From assembly GCA_947446335.1 (NCBI GenBank), contig CANFGA010000034.1, positions 1-13,104 on the forward strand: a stretch of DNA of 13,104 bases, read 5' to 3'. Positions 6,071-13,104 of the stretch are shown piece by piece. The notes beneath the pieces were generated by a model, which saw only the letters and a list, made by a program, of their open reading frames with translations, had not been told where the DNA came from and made no database searches. The translations under genes and the position numbers were made by a program. Position 1 is the first letter of the stretch. Each line of letters begins with the position of its first letter. Origin of the DNA: Oxalobacteraceae bacterium (GTDB taxonomy: Bacteria > Pseudomonadota > Gammaproteobacteria > Burkholderiales > Burkholderiaceae_D).

Positions 6071-7443
6071 GTTTTCCTCGTTACGCGAACTACAAGGACA
6101 GCGGCGTCGAATGGCTAGGGGAGGTGCCGAAGCATTGGAAAACGGCAAAGATAAAACACCTGATCTCGACTTTCGAGCAGGGTTGGAGTCCGCAATGCGA
6201 AGGATTTCCCGTCGAGTCCGAGCATCAATGGGGCGTACTGAAAGTGGGCTGCGTGAATGGCGGCACGTTCAAGCCTGAGGAAAATAAGACTTTGCCGTCG
6301 GAACTGGAACCCATTCCGACTCTTGCAATATTGAAGGATGATCTGCTGATTTCCCGCGCCAACACGCGTGAACTTGTCGGTAGCGCGGCAATCGCCAAGC
6401 GTGACTATCCAAATCTTTTATTGTGCGACAAACTCTACCGGCTGCGTTTTTTACAAGACACTTGTTCACCCGTATTCATCGCGCTGCACCTCGGAACAAA
6501 CGGTGCTCGGGGGCAGATCGAACTTGCAGCAACAGGAGCCAGCAGTTCGATGGTCAATATTGCTCAGTCGACGATATTGGAACTGAATATTGTCGTGCCT
6601 GATCTACTGGAACAAAAATCCATCGTTGCGTTTCTTGACGCTGAAATCGCAAAGATCGATGCTCTGGTAGCCGAGCAGCGCCGCCTGATGGAGTTGCTGA
6701 AGGAAAAGCGCCAGGCCGTCATCTCGCACGCGGTCACGAAAGGGCTGGACCCCGACGCACCGATGAAGCCATCCGGTATCGAGTGGCTGGCCGATGTACC
6801 GGCACATTGGGATTTGACACCACTTAAATACGTCGTAAACCTTCGCAGTGGCGGTACCCCGAGCAAGGCAAATCTCACTTACTGGGATGGTGACGTTCCC
6901 TGGGCTTCATCGAAGGATTTGAAATCAGAGGTGCTTTCTGATACGCAGGACCACATTACGCAGAGCGCAATCGATGAGGGTGCTGCCGTTCTCGTTCCCG
7001 CTGGGAGCTTGCTTATTGTCGTGCGAGGAATGATTTTAATTCACACATTTCCCGTCGTAAAAGCACTGGTGCCGATGGCAATCAACCAGGATCTGAAGGC
7101 ACTCACGCCAAGCCATCTACTGGATGTTGACTTCCTTGCATGGTTGCTACGCGGTGCATCAAAAGAAACACTTGGGCGCATCGACGAAGCTGCTCATGGG
7201 ACAAAGGTCCTGAGATTGGATACCTGGACATCCATCGTCCTTCCTATTCCGCCCATTGCAGAGCAGATCAAAATTGTTGACGAAATCGTCAACAGACTCA
7301 ATCAGATCGACACACTTGCCACCGAAATTCAGCGCGCAATCGATCTGCTGCAAGAGCGCCGCACCGCGCTGATCTCCGCCGCCGTCACTGGCCAGATCGA
7401 TGTCCGGAAATTTGCCGTGAATGAGTCTGCTCCATGCCATTGA
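6067..7443 (+). CDS. Type I restriction-modification specificity subunit HsdS
   Basis: HsdS recognises the bipartite target DNA and holds two HsdM subunits and the HsdR motors. The 458-residue protein has the standard two-fold layout. Target-recognition domain 1 covers about 15-180. A central conserved helical region (182-235) starts EQKSIVAFLDAEIAKIDAL and includes LLKEKRQAVISHAVTKGLD. Target-recognition domain 2 covers about 240-398 (with RSGGTPSKAN and WASSKDL). A distal helical region runs from 399 (EQIKIVDEI) to about 445 (LLQERRTALISAAVTGQID). The internal duplication is plain: SGVEWLGEVPKHW near the start is repeated as SGIEWLADVPAHW at 237-249. The length is normal and both halves are intact, so the subunit should be functional. 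The start overlaps the nuclease stop (ATGA, 6067-6070). The target sequence cannot be predicted from this alone. Confidence 0.95.
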   Translation: MSFPRYANYKDSGVEWLGEVPKHWKTAKIKHLISTFEQGWSPQCEGFPVESEHQWGVLKVGCVNGGTFKPEENKTLPSELEPIPTLAILKDDLLISRANTRELVGSAAIAKRDYPNLLLCDKLYRLRFLQDTCSPVFIALHLGTNGARGQIELAATGASSSMVNIAQSTILELNIVVPDLLEQKSIVAFLDAEIAKIDALVAEQRRLMELLKEKRQAVISHAVTKGLDPDAPMKPSGIEWLADVPAHWDLTPLKYVVNLRSGGTPSKANLTYWDGDVPWASSKDLKSEVLSDTQDHITQSAIDEGAAVLVPAGSLLIVVRGMILIHTFPVVKALVPMAINQDLKALTPSHLLDVDFLAWLLRGASKETLGRIDEAAHGTKVLRLDTWTSIVLPIPPIAEQIKIVDEIVNRLNQIDTLATEIQRAIDLLQERRTALISAAVTGQIDVRKFAVNESAPCH

Positions 7444-7564
7444 AGAGTGCAAGGGCCTGCTGCGCTATGGCGGTTGAAGGCTCGAGTCGTCTAGATTCGG
7501 GAAATATTTAGACTACCTAGACCACTTTTAGACCACTTCAAATAAAAAAACAAAGGGATTGCCA
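7444..7564 (+). promoter_or_regulatory. hsdS-hsdR gap with short repeats and the RBS that sets the hsdR start
   Basis: TAGACCACTT occurs at 7518-7527 and 7529-7538, an 11-bp period, with a related TAGACTACC just before. AAAGGG at 7552-7557 lies 7 bases before the GTG at 7565 but only 1 base before the TTG at 7559, which favours GTG as the start of hsdR. A 25-codon open frame from 7434 overlaps the hsdS end but has no other support. No clear promoter is visible, so hsdR is probably read from the operon promoter. Confidence 0.5.
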
Positions 7565-10500
7565 GTGAGTCTGCACAAGGAAATCAGCTTCGAGCAGGAA
7601 ATTTGCGCGCATCTGGCGAAGAATGGTTGGCTGCATGCCGATGGCGATGCGGCCGATTACGACAAGGCGCGGGCGCTGTTTACCAGCGACGTGCTGGCGT
7701 GGGTGCAGCAAACCCAGCCAGTAGCCTGGGAAACGCTGGTCAAGAACCACGGCTTGCAAGCGGGACCGACGCTGCTGTCCCGGCTGCGCGACCAGTTGGA
7801 TCAACGTGGCACGCTCGACGTGCTGCGCCACGGTATCGAGTTGCTGGGGCTGAAAGCGTCGCTGTTGCTGGCCCAGTTCAAGCCGTCGCTTGCGATCAAC
7901 CCGGATATTCTGGCCCGCCATGCGGCGAATCGGCTGCGCGTGGTGCGCCAGGTACGCTATTCGTTGGCCAACCAGAACAGCATCGACCTGGTGCTGTTCC
8001 TGAATGGTTTGCCGGTCGCCACCGTCGAACTGAAGACCGATTTCACGCAAAGCGTGCAGGATGCGATCGACCAGTACCGCTTCGACCGTGTGCCGAAACC
8101 GAAGGGACAGGCCAGCGAGCCGTTGCTGTCGTTTCCATCCGGCGCTCTGGTGCATTTCGCAGTCAGCAACAGCGAAGTGCACATGGTGACGCAACTGGCC
8201 GGCGCGGCCACGGTGTTCCTGCCGTTCAACCTGGGCGACGATGGCGCGGCCGGCAATCCGGTCAATCCAGAGGGTGGCCATCGCACCGCGTATTTGTGGG
8301 AACAGGTATGGGCGCGCGAAAGCTGGCTTGAAATCCTGGGCCGCTATCTGATCGCGCAGCGCAACGACAAGAAGCAGATCGCGCGCATCATCTTTCCGCG
8401 CTTTCATCAACTGGATGTGACGCGCAAACTGCAGGCTGCAGTGCTCGCCGATGGGCCGGGCGGCAAATATCTGATCCAGCATTCGGCCGGTTCGGGCAAG
8501 ACCAATTCGATCGCGTGGACAGCGCATTTTCTGGCCGAATTGCACGATGCCAAGCACAAGAAGCTGTTCGACACGGTGCTGGTGGTGTCGGACCGGAACG
8601 TGATCGACTCGCAATTGCAGGAAGCGCTGTTCGACTTCCAGCGCACCAGCGGCGTTGTGGCGACGATCAAGAATACCGATGGCAGCAAGAGCGCGGCGCT
8701 GGCCGAGGCGCTGGCCGGCGACAAGAAGATCGTCGTGTGCACGATACAAACGTTCCCGTTCGCGTTGGAGGCCGTGCGCAAGCTGGCCGCGACCGAAGGC
8801 AAGCGCTTCGCAGTGATCGCCGACGAGGCGCACAGCTCGCAAACCGGCGACGCGGCGGCCAAGCTGAAGGCGGTGCTCAGCCTGGAGGAATTGCAGGACT
8901 TGAACGACGGCGGCGAAGTTGGCATCGAGGATGTGCTGGCGGCGCAGATGGCGGCGCGCGCCGACGAGGCCGGCATCACTTTTGTGGCTTTTACCGCGAC
9001 GCCCAAGAACAAGACGATGGAACTGTTTGGCACGCGGCCCGACCCGTCGCGCAAACCGGCGCCGGACAATGTGCCGGTGCCGTTCCACGTCTATTCGATG
9101 CGCCAGGCGATCGAGGAAAAGTTCATCCTCGACGTGCTGCGCAATTACACGCCGTACAGCCTGGCATTCAAGCTGGCGCACGACGGCAAAGAAATGGACG
9201 ACAAGGAAGTTGATCGCAGCGCGGCGATGAAGGGCATCATGGGCTGGGTGCGCCTGCACCCGTACAACATCGCGCAGAAGGTGCAAGTCGTCGTCGAACA
9301 CTTCCGCGAATTCGTCGCGCCGCTGCTGGCCGGCAAGGCCAAGGCGATGGTCGTCGTCGGCAGCCGACTGGAAGCGGTGCGCTGGCAACTGGCGATCAAG
9401 CTGTACATCAAGGAGCACGGCTACGCGATCGGTGCGCTGGTGGCGTTTTCCGGCGAAGTCAACGACCTCGTTTCAGGCCCGGACGGCTTCAGCGAGAACG
9501 GCGCGGCGCTGAACCCGAACCTGAAGGGGCGCGACATCCGCGAAGCGTTCAAGGGCGACGAATATCAAATCTTGCTGGTGGCGAACAAGTTCCAGACCGG
9601 CTTCGACCAGCCGCTGCTGTGCGGCATGTACGTCGACAAGCGCCTGGCCGGCATTCAGGCAGTGCAAACGCTGTCGCGCCTGAACCGCGCCCATTCGGGC
9701 AAGGACACCACCTACGTGCTCGATTTCGTCAACGATCCCGCCGACGTGCTGGCCGCCTTCAAGACGTATCACACGACGGCCGAATTGTCGGCCACGACCG
9801 ACCCGCACCTGGTATTCGATCTGCGCGCAAAATTGGACGCGGCCGGTCATTACGACGACTTCGAGGTGGAGCGCGTGGTGGCGGTGGAACTGAATCCGGA
9901 TGCGAAACAGAGCGAGCTGATTCATGCGTTGGAGCCGGTGCAGGATCGGGTGATGACGCGCTACAAAAGCGCGCAGGCGGCTTTGAAAGCCGCACAGGAA
10001 ATGAATGATGACAAGGCCGCCAAGTCGGCACTGGACGAATTGCACGCGCTGATCCTGTTCCGCGATGACATGGGCGCTTACCTGCGGCTGTACACCTTTT
10101 TGTCCCAGATCTTCGACTATGGCAATACCGCGATCGAGAAGCGCGCGATCTTCTATAAGCGCTTGCTGCCGCTGCTGGAATTTGGCCGCGAGCGTGAAGG
10201 CATCGACCTGTCCAAGGTCGTGCTGACGCACCACCACCTGAAAGACCAGGGACCGCGCACGCTGCCGCTGGCCGGCGGCGACACGCCGCAACTGGCGCCG
10301 ATCACCGAAGCGGGCAGCGGCAGCGTGCAGGAAAAGGAAAAAGCCTGGCTCAACGCGATCATCGACAAAGTGAACGGCCTGTTCGACGGCGAACTGACCG
10401 ACCAGGACAAACTGGTCTACGTGAACAACGTCATCAAGGGCAAGTTGCTCGAATCGGCCACGCTGCGCCAGCAGGCCAGTAACAACACGAAGGAGCAGTT

Positions 10501-10711
10501 CGCCAATTCGCCCGACCTGAAAACCGAGCTGATGAACGCGATCATGAGCGCACTGGATGCGCACACTCTGATGAGCACGCAGGCGCTCAATTCATCGATC
10601 GTTCAGGGCGGGTTGAAGGATATCTTGCTCAATCATGCGCATTTGTATGAGGCGCTGCGGGAGGGCGGGGCGACCAAGGGGGGAGCTCCAAAGTTCGATG
10701 AGGAATACTGA
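7565..10711 (+). CDS. Type I restriction endonuclease subunit HsdR
   Basis: HsdR is the ATP-driven translocase and nuclease of the Type I complex. From the GTG at 7565 the protein has 1048 residues, the usual size. The N-terminal PDDEXK nuclease domain shows D141 (SIDLVLF) and E155-x-K157 (VELKT). The superfamily 2 helicase core follows: Walker A HSAGSGKTNS (306-315), DEAH box (420-423), motif III FTATP (476-480), motif V-like FQTGFD (676-681) and motif VI-like QTLSRLNRA (701-709). The rest, from about residue 790, is a helical C-terminal region of the kind that binds HsdM-HsdS. No frameshift or missing catalytic residue is seen. It lies 121 bp after hsdS and ends the operon. Codon use is the most GC-rich in the window, which explains the long antisense open frames. 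The only doubt is the start: TTG 7559 would add two residues but is too close to the ribosome binding site. Confidence 0.97.
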   Translation: MSLHKEISFEQEICAHLAKNGWLHADGDAADYDKARALFTSDVLAWVQQTQPVAWETLVKNHGLQAGPTLLSRLRDQLDQRGTLDVLRHGIELLGLKASLLLAQFKPSLAINPDILARHAANRLRVVRQVRYSLANQNSIDLVLFLNGLPVATVELKTDFTQSVQDAIDQYRFDRVPKPKGQASEPLLSFPSGALVHFAVSNSEVHMVTQLAGAATVFLPFNLGDDGAAGNPVNPEGGHRTAYLWEQVWARESWLEILGRYLIAQRNDKKQIARIIFPRFHQLDVTRKLQAAVLADGPGGKYLIQHSAGSGKTNSIAWTAHFLAELHDAKHKKLFDTVLVVSDRNVIDSQLQEALFDFQRTSGVVATIKNTDGSKSAALAEALAGDKKIVVCTIQTFPFALEAVRKLAATEGKRFAVIADEAHSSQTGDAAAKLKAVLSLEELQDLNDGGEVGIEDVLAAQMAARADEAGITFVAFTATPKNKTMELFGTRPDPSRKPAPDNVPVPFHVYSMRQAIEEKFILDVLRNYTPYSLAFKLAHDGKEMDDKEVDRSAAMKGIMGWVRLHPYNIAQKVQVVVEHFREFVAPLLAGKAKAMVVVGSRLEAVRWQLAIKLYIKEHGYAIGALVAFSGEVNDLVSGPDGFSENGAALNPNLKGRDIREAFKGDEYQILLVANKFQTGFDQPLLCGMYVDKRLAGIQAVQTLSRLNRAHSGKDTTYVLDFVNDPADVLAAFKTYHTTAELSATTDPHLVFDLRAKLDAAGHYDDFEVERVVAVELNPDAKQSELIHALEPVQDRVMTRYKSAQAALKAAQEMNDDKAAKSALDELHALILFRDDMGAYLRLYTFLSQIFDYGNTAIEKRAIFYKRLLPLLEFGREREGIDLSKVVLTHHHLKDQGPRTLPLAGGDTPQLAPITEAGSGSVQEKEKAWLNAIIDKVNGLFDGELTDQDKLVYVNNVIKGKLLESATLRQQASNNTKEQFANSPDLKTELMNAIMSALDAHTLMSTQALNSSIVQGGLKDILLNHAHLYEALREGGATKGGAPKFDEEY

Positions 10712-11133
10712 CTTACTACTTTTTCGAATTTTGTGAGCGCTCTGGGTCCGCCCGCATCTATTATGCTGCGAAAGAATATCAATGTCATCTCAATCTCGCC
10801 GCCGACTGCTTAGCGAGTACCTGGAAAGTAGGATCGCGTGGTTTGAGGAGAGGTGCAACGTTATCCAGAGTTCAATTTAAAGCCCGAATCTGAAAAGCTT
10901 TACTTGGGCCGTGGAGAAGAACCCATCCGCCATGTCGAACGTCAGGGGTAGACAAGAAATCATAATTATGAGAACAATAATGATAATTATTAGCATCCTT
11001 ATCACTTCCTATATCATGGATGCCAAAGCTTGCTGTCCCCAGCCTTTTTATTTTAGAGTTTTTTAAATATTACTTATATGAAATTCATGATGGAAGTAAC
11101 GGATTTTATGTTGGACCACAGATACGGACGACC
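10712..11133. other. Intergenic gap between hsdR and the kinase cassette
   Basis: No strong gene is visible. The DNA becomes AT-rich after about 10960, where ATAATTAT occurs at 10962-10969 and 10983-10990. Such sequence is suitable for a promoter of the downstream pair, although no box pair stands out. A GGTTTGAGGAGAGG motif at 10840-10853 echoes ones at 349 and 2727. No clear terminator hairpin follows hsdR. Confidence 0.4.
10968..11066 (+). CDS. Possible 32-residue hydrophobic peptide
   Basis: An ATG-started frame encodes a very hydrophobic N-terminal stretch (MRTIMIIISILITSYIM) followed by DAKACCPQPFY and a stop. It resembles a signal or lipoprotein leader, or a small membrane peptide. 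The ribosome binding site is weak and the AT-rich context easily produces such frames. It overlaps the doubtful upstream extension of the kinase gene in another frame. Listed only as a candidate. Confidence 0.15.
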   Translation: MRTIMIIISILITSYIMDAKACCPQPFYFRVF

Positions 11134-11874
11134 GTGAACGAACCGACGATTCATATTGAAGAAGTACTGAGACGTGCACAGCAAGGCATGACGAAACCAT
11201 TTATTTGCAGAGGTGATGACGGCGCGATTTATTTTGTCAAGGGAAAGGGGGCCGGTCGGCGAAGCCAAATTTGCGAGTGGGTCTCAGCACAGTTGGCAAC
11301 TGAATTTGGACTTCCAATTGCAGAATATGCGTTGGCTGAAGTCCCGTTGGAGCTCATTGAGATGGACATGTTTCCCGACATACGCGAACTTGGCAGTGGC
11401 ATTGTATTTGCATCTCGGGAGCTTGCTCATCCACAGGAGTTGACGGCAACTACACGTGACCTGGTGTCGCAAGAACTGGCCAGGGACGTTCTTGTTTTCG
11501 ACTGGTGGCTACGTAATGAGGATCGTCATCTGACTAAACTTGGCGGAAATCCAAATTTGCTTTGGGACATGCAAGGCTCAGAACTGGTCGTCATTGACCA
11601 TAACCAAGCCTTTGATCGCGACTTCAATTCCGTTAATTTTTTGCAATCCCATGTCTTTTCTGACCAGTGGAATGCAATTTTTAGTGATCATCTGGAGCGA
11701 GAGCGCTACGCAACGAAATTAAGAGGGGTTTTGCCAAAGCTGGCGAGCATCCGTGCTAACATACCGGACTCATGGTGGTATGTTGACGATGGGGTCCCTG
11801 CAAATTTGACCTGGGACGAAGTCGAGACTTGCCTCGAGCGCTGCCGCCGGGAAGATTTTTGGAACACACCATGA
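11134..11874 (+). CDS. HipA-like protein kinase, first gene of a two-gene cassette
   Basis: The protein resembles the short HipA-like kinases (HipA_2 type) that pair with DUF3037 proteins. HipA relatives phosphorylate serine or threonine on proteins such as tRNA synthetases; the target here is unknown. With GTG 11134 as start it has 246 residues. IHIEEVLRRAQQGMTKPF opens the domain, and K36 (YFVKGK) is the likely ATP-binding lysine. The loop NEDRHLTKLGGNPN (128-141) holds the likely catalytic D130 and N139, and VIDHNQAFD holds a DFG-like D155. An in-frame ATG at 11020 adds 38 residues encoded by AT-rich DNA that do not fit the family and lack a ribosome binding site, so I prefer the GTG. The core is about half the length of classical HipA and lacks its N-terminal subdomain, as is normal for this group. 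No HipB-like DNA-binding antitoxin is adjacent. The stop overlaps the next start (ATGA). Confidence 0.87.
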   Translation: MNEPTIHIEEVLRRAQQGMTKPFICRGDDGAIYFVKGKGAGRRSQICEWVSAQLATEFGLPIAEYALAEVPLELIEMDMFPDIRELGSGIVFASRELAHPQELTATTRDLVSQELARDVLVFDWWLRNEDRHLTKLGGNPNLLWDMQGSELVVIDHNQAFDRDFNSVNFLQSHVFSDQWNAIFSDHLERERYATKLRGVLPKLASIRANIPDSWWYVDDGVPANLTWDEVETCLERCRREDFWNTP

Positions 11875-12719
11875 AAAAATTCGCTTGCCAGTACGCTCTA
11901 CTGAGATTTAGGCCGTTTGTTGAAACAGGGGAGTTTGCTAACGTTGGCATTGCTCTTTTGGCACCAGACTCGCGCTATTTTGGCTTCCGAATTCTGAAGC
12001 GGTACGGTCGTATCACCCAATTCTTCCATCAACTCGACCGTCAAGTCTATCTTGACGGCCGCCAACTCTTTAAAGAAGAGATCGAGCGCTTTGATCAAGA
12101 GCTTCGTCGCCAGGCATTGGATGGACGTAAAGCACAACCTAACGTTGAACTTGCTAGAAATCTTTTCGCCGAGTTGGTTCGTCCGCGAGAGGCAATGTTG
12201 CAATTTTCGGAACAGCGAGTTGTGCTGGCAGAGGATCCGAAAGCCAAGCTTCTGCAGTTGTTCGATCACTACGTTGAGCGAAATTTCGTAACAAAAGAAT
12301 ATCAAGAACGGTTGTTAGAAAACAACGTTCGTAAAATTTTGTTTCGCGCACAAGTCGGAGCAAAGTACCAACGAGAAAAAATTGGCACAGAAGATTTTGC
12401 CGTAAATTTTCCTTTCGTAAATATTGTTGATGGTGAGGCGGTCCGAGTAATCAAGCCGCTTTATCTTGCTCAAAATGACACGACAAAGATATTGACGCAT
12501 GGTGGTCAATGGGTCGATAAGATCAGGCGCCTACGTAAACGAGATGCTTTGCCAGCACAAGTGCTGTTTCCGGTTACCGGACCTGCAGCGAATACCAAGT
12601 CCTTCCAGGCCTTTCAGGAAATCAGGTCGGATCTGTTGGCAGAAAACGTGACAGTTGTGTCGGCAGATGACGAAAAACAGATTCTTCAGTTTGCCACCGA
12701 GCAGAGATATCAACAATAA
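11871..12719 (+). CDS. DUF3037 protein, partner of the HipA-like kinase
   Basis: The 282-residue protein begins with the DUF3037 signature: YALLRFRPFVETGEFANVG at residues 8-26. A predicted mixed fold follows, with a charged helical middle (about 65-150) and no membrane segment. The start ATG is fixed by the 4-bp overlap with the kinase stop (11871-11874) and by GGAA at 11861-11864 6 bases upstream; a longer frame from 11829 merely runs inside the kinase gene. DUF3037 genes commonly sit next to HipA-like kinases, so a role as partner, antitoxin or substrate is reasonable but unproven from sequence. Both genes share moderate GC content and differ from the hsd genes, so they probably arrived as a unit. 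A hairpin at 12864-12893 may end the transcript. Confidence 0.87.
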   Translation: MKKFACQYALLRFRPFVETGEFANVGIALLAPDSRYFGFRILKRYGRITQFFHQLDRQVYLDGRQLFKEEIERFDQELRRQALDGRKAQPNVELARNLFAELVRPREAMLQFSEQRVVLAEDPKAKLLQLFDHYVERNFVTKEYQERLLENNVRKILFRAQVGAKYQREKIGTEDFAVNFPFVNIVDGEAVRVIKPLYLAQNDTTKILTHGGQWVDKIRRLRKRDALPAQVLFPVTGPAANTKSFQAFQEIRSDLLAENVTVVSADDEKQILQFATEQRYQQ

Positions 12720-12863
12720 ATCAGATCGATTTAAATCCAGCAGTGTTCTGCTAGGGTCGTGCTTGTATCGAACTGCCACGACTCGCTTAATTATATTGAA
12801 TATTTTTGGAAAAAATTAAATCGCTTCGATCGGGTTGTACTTCTTTATCTGATTGTCAAGCCA
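12720..12863. other. Intergenic DNA after the DUF3037 gene
   Basis: No gene is seen. A small stem (AGCAG at 12739-12743 with CTGCT at 12748-12752) lies near the stop codon. The rest is AT-rich without clear promoter boxes. The frame 12759-12980 crosses a hairpin and palindrome, has a TTG start and no ribosome binding site, and is not called. Confidence 0.4.
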
Positions 12864-12911
12864 ACTGGCTGCTGTCGCTGTACAGCAGCCAGTCGCCGCG
12901 CATTATTTTTT
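12864..12911 (+). terminator. Strong hairpin, probable terminator of the kinase cassette
   Basis: Arms 12864-12875 (ACTGGCTGCTGT) and 12882-12893 (ACAGCAGCCAGT) form a perfect 12-bp stem with a 6-base loop. A T6 run follows at 12906-12911, 12 bases beyond the stem, which is farther than in a textbook intrinsic terminator. It lies 145 bp after the DUF3037 stop. A recombination or protein-binding site for the nearby recombinase is an alternative. Confidence 0.5.
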
Positions 12912-12951
12912 CGGGTTAGCACTGACCAGAAGTGCTCAATCCGTTCACATC

Positions 12952-12963
12952 AAACGATCGTTT
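12952..12963. promoter_or_regulatory. Perfect 12-bp palindrome AAACGATCGTTT
   Basis: The palindrome lies 87 bp before the recombinase start, in the region where resolvase-type genes often have their recombination sites or operators. Its function is not known; chance occurrence is possible. Confidence 0.3.
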
Positions 12964-12988
12964 TCTCTGCACAGAAATAAGCCATTGT

Positions 12989-13029
12989 TTTGAACGCTAT
13001 GTGTTCAAATAAATGCATTATCTGAACAC
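12989..13029. promoter_or_regulatory. Overlapping dyads upstream of the recombinase gene
   Basis: TTTGAAC (12989-12995) pairs with GTTCAAA (13003-13009) across 7 bases. GTGTTCA (13001-13007) pairs with TGAACAC (13023-13029) across 15 bases and an AT-rich centre. The shared half-site GTTCA gives three evenly placed half-sites. The 29-bp outer dyad has the length and AT-rich middle expected of a serine-recombinase crossover site (res-like), or it could be an operator controlling the recombinase. Confidence 0.45.
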
Positions 13030-13049
13030 GAATGCCAACAGGACACTTC

Positions 13050-13104
13050 ATGACCATTTACGCCTATCTGCGCGTTTCAACCGACATGCAGGACGTCAAC
13101 AGCC
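13050..13104 (+). CDS. Serine recombinase (resolvase/invertase family), start only
   Basis: Only the first 18 codons lie in the window: MTIYAYLRVSTDMQDVNS. The Y-x-R-V-S-T pattern is the catalytic start of the resolvase/invertase family, with S10 the likely nucleophile. The sequence resembles Mpi-like DNA invertases more than large integrases, though this cannot be settled from 18 residues. AGGA at 13040-13043, 6 bases before the ATG, supports the start. The gene continues past the window edge. Its neighbours, a Type I RM operon and a HipA-like cassette, make it a candidate for moving or rearranging this island. Confidence 0.85.
   Translation, partial: MTIYAYLRVSTDMQDVNS

Noticed and set aside
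7434..7511. 25-codon frame overlapping the end of hsdS
   Set aside because: It has no ribosome binding site, no slippery site and no link to the hsdR frame, unlike the micro-ORF after hsdM.
7538..9418. 626-codon minus-strand frame
   Set aside because: It is antisense to hsdR, which has all expected motifs; its His/Arg/Gln-rich composition is typical of a shadow frame in GC-rich DNA.

Overview
The window looks like an accessory (genomic-island or plasmid-like) stretch of a Gram-negative, probably beta-proteobacterial genome. That placement is an inference from the GC-rich codon use of the restriction genes and the style of their proteins; no rRNA or housekeeping gene is present to confirm it. 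Composition is a mosaic: GC-rich restriction-modification genes lie between AT-rich flanks with different codon use, and a serine recombinase begins at the right edge.

Layout. 1-650: no convincing gene; at most a decayed minus-strand reading frame. 713-968: a sigma70-like promoter fires straight into 16 tandem copies of an 11-bp G-rich unit (743-916) whose G-tracts fit the G-quadruplex rule, followed by a perfect AT-only hairpin. 1026-1391: a small basic protein that resembles TraK-type plasmid transfer DNA-binding proteins. 1513-1707: a 64-residue protein with one C-terminal membrane segment. 1989-2522 (minus): a GC-rich orphan gene bracketed by two copies of a 27-bp, palindrome-cored repeat. 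2643-2890: intergenic DNA with repeated CTGGT-type motifs that may be an insertion-sequence remnant.

2891-10711: a complete Type I restriction-modification operon in the order hsdM, a PDDEXK nuclease of the DUF1016/YhcG type, hsdS, hsdR. HsdM and HsdS should form the sequence-specific adenine methyltransferase, and HsdR adds the translocase/nuclease subunit. The extra nuclease is joined to both hsdM and hsdS by ATGA overlaps. A 13-codon micro-ORF starting on the hsdM stop codon ends in an A_AAA_AAA heptamer that is correctly framed for a -1 shift into the nuclease gene.

11134-12719: a HipA-like kinase and a DUF3037 protein, overlapping by 4 bp, form a two-gene cassette of toxin-antitoxin or defence character. 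12720-13049: a strong hairpin, a perfect 12-bp palindrome and two overlapping dyads lead to the start of a resolvase/invertase-type serine recombinase (13050 onward, cut by the window edge). Overall this reads as a defence island with its own mobility gene. The least explained parts are the G-rich array, the palindrome-bracketed orphan gene and the micro-ORF/slippery site between hsdM and the nuclease.
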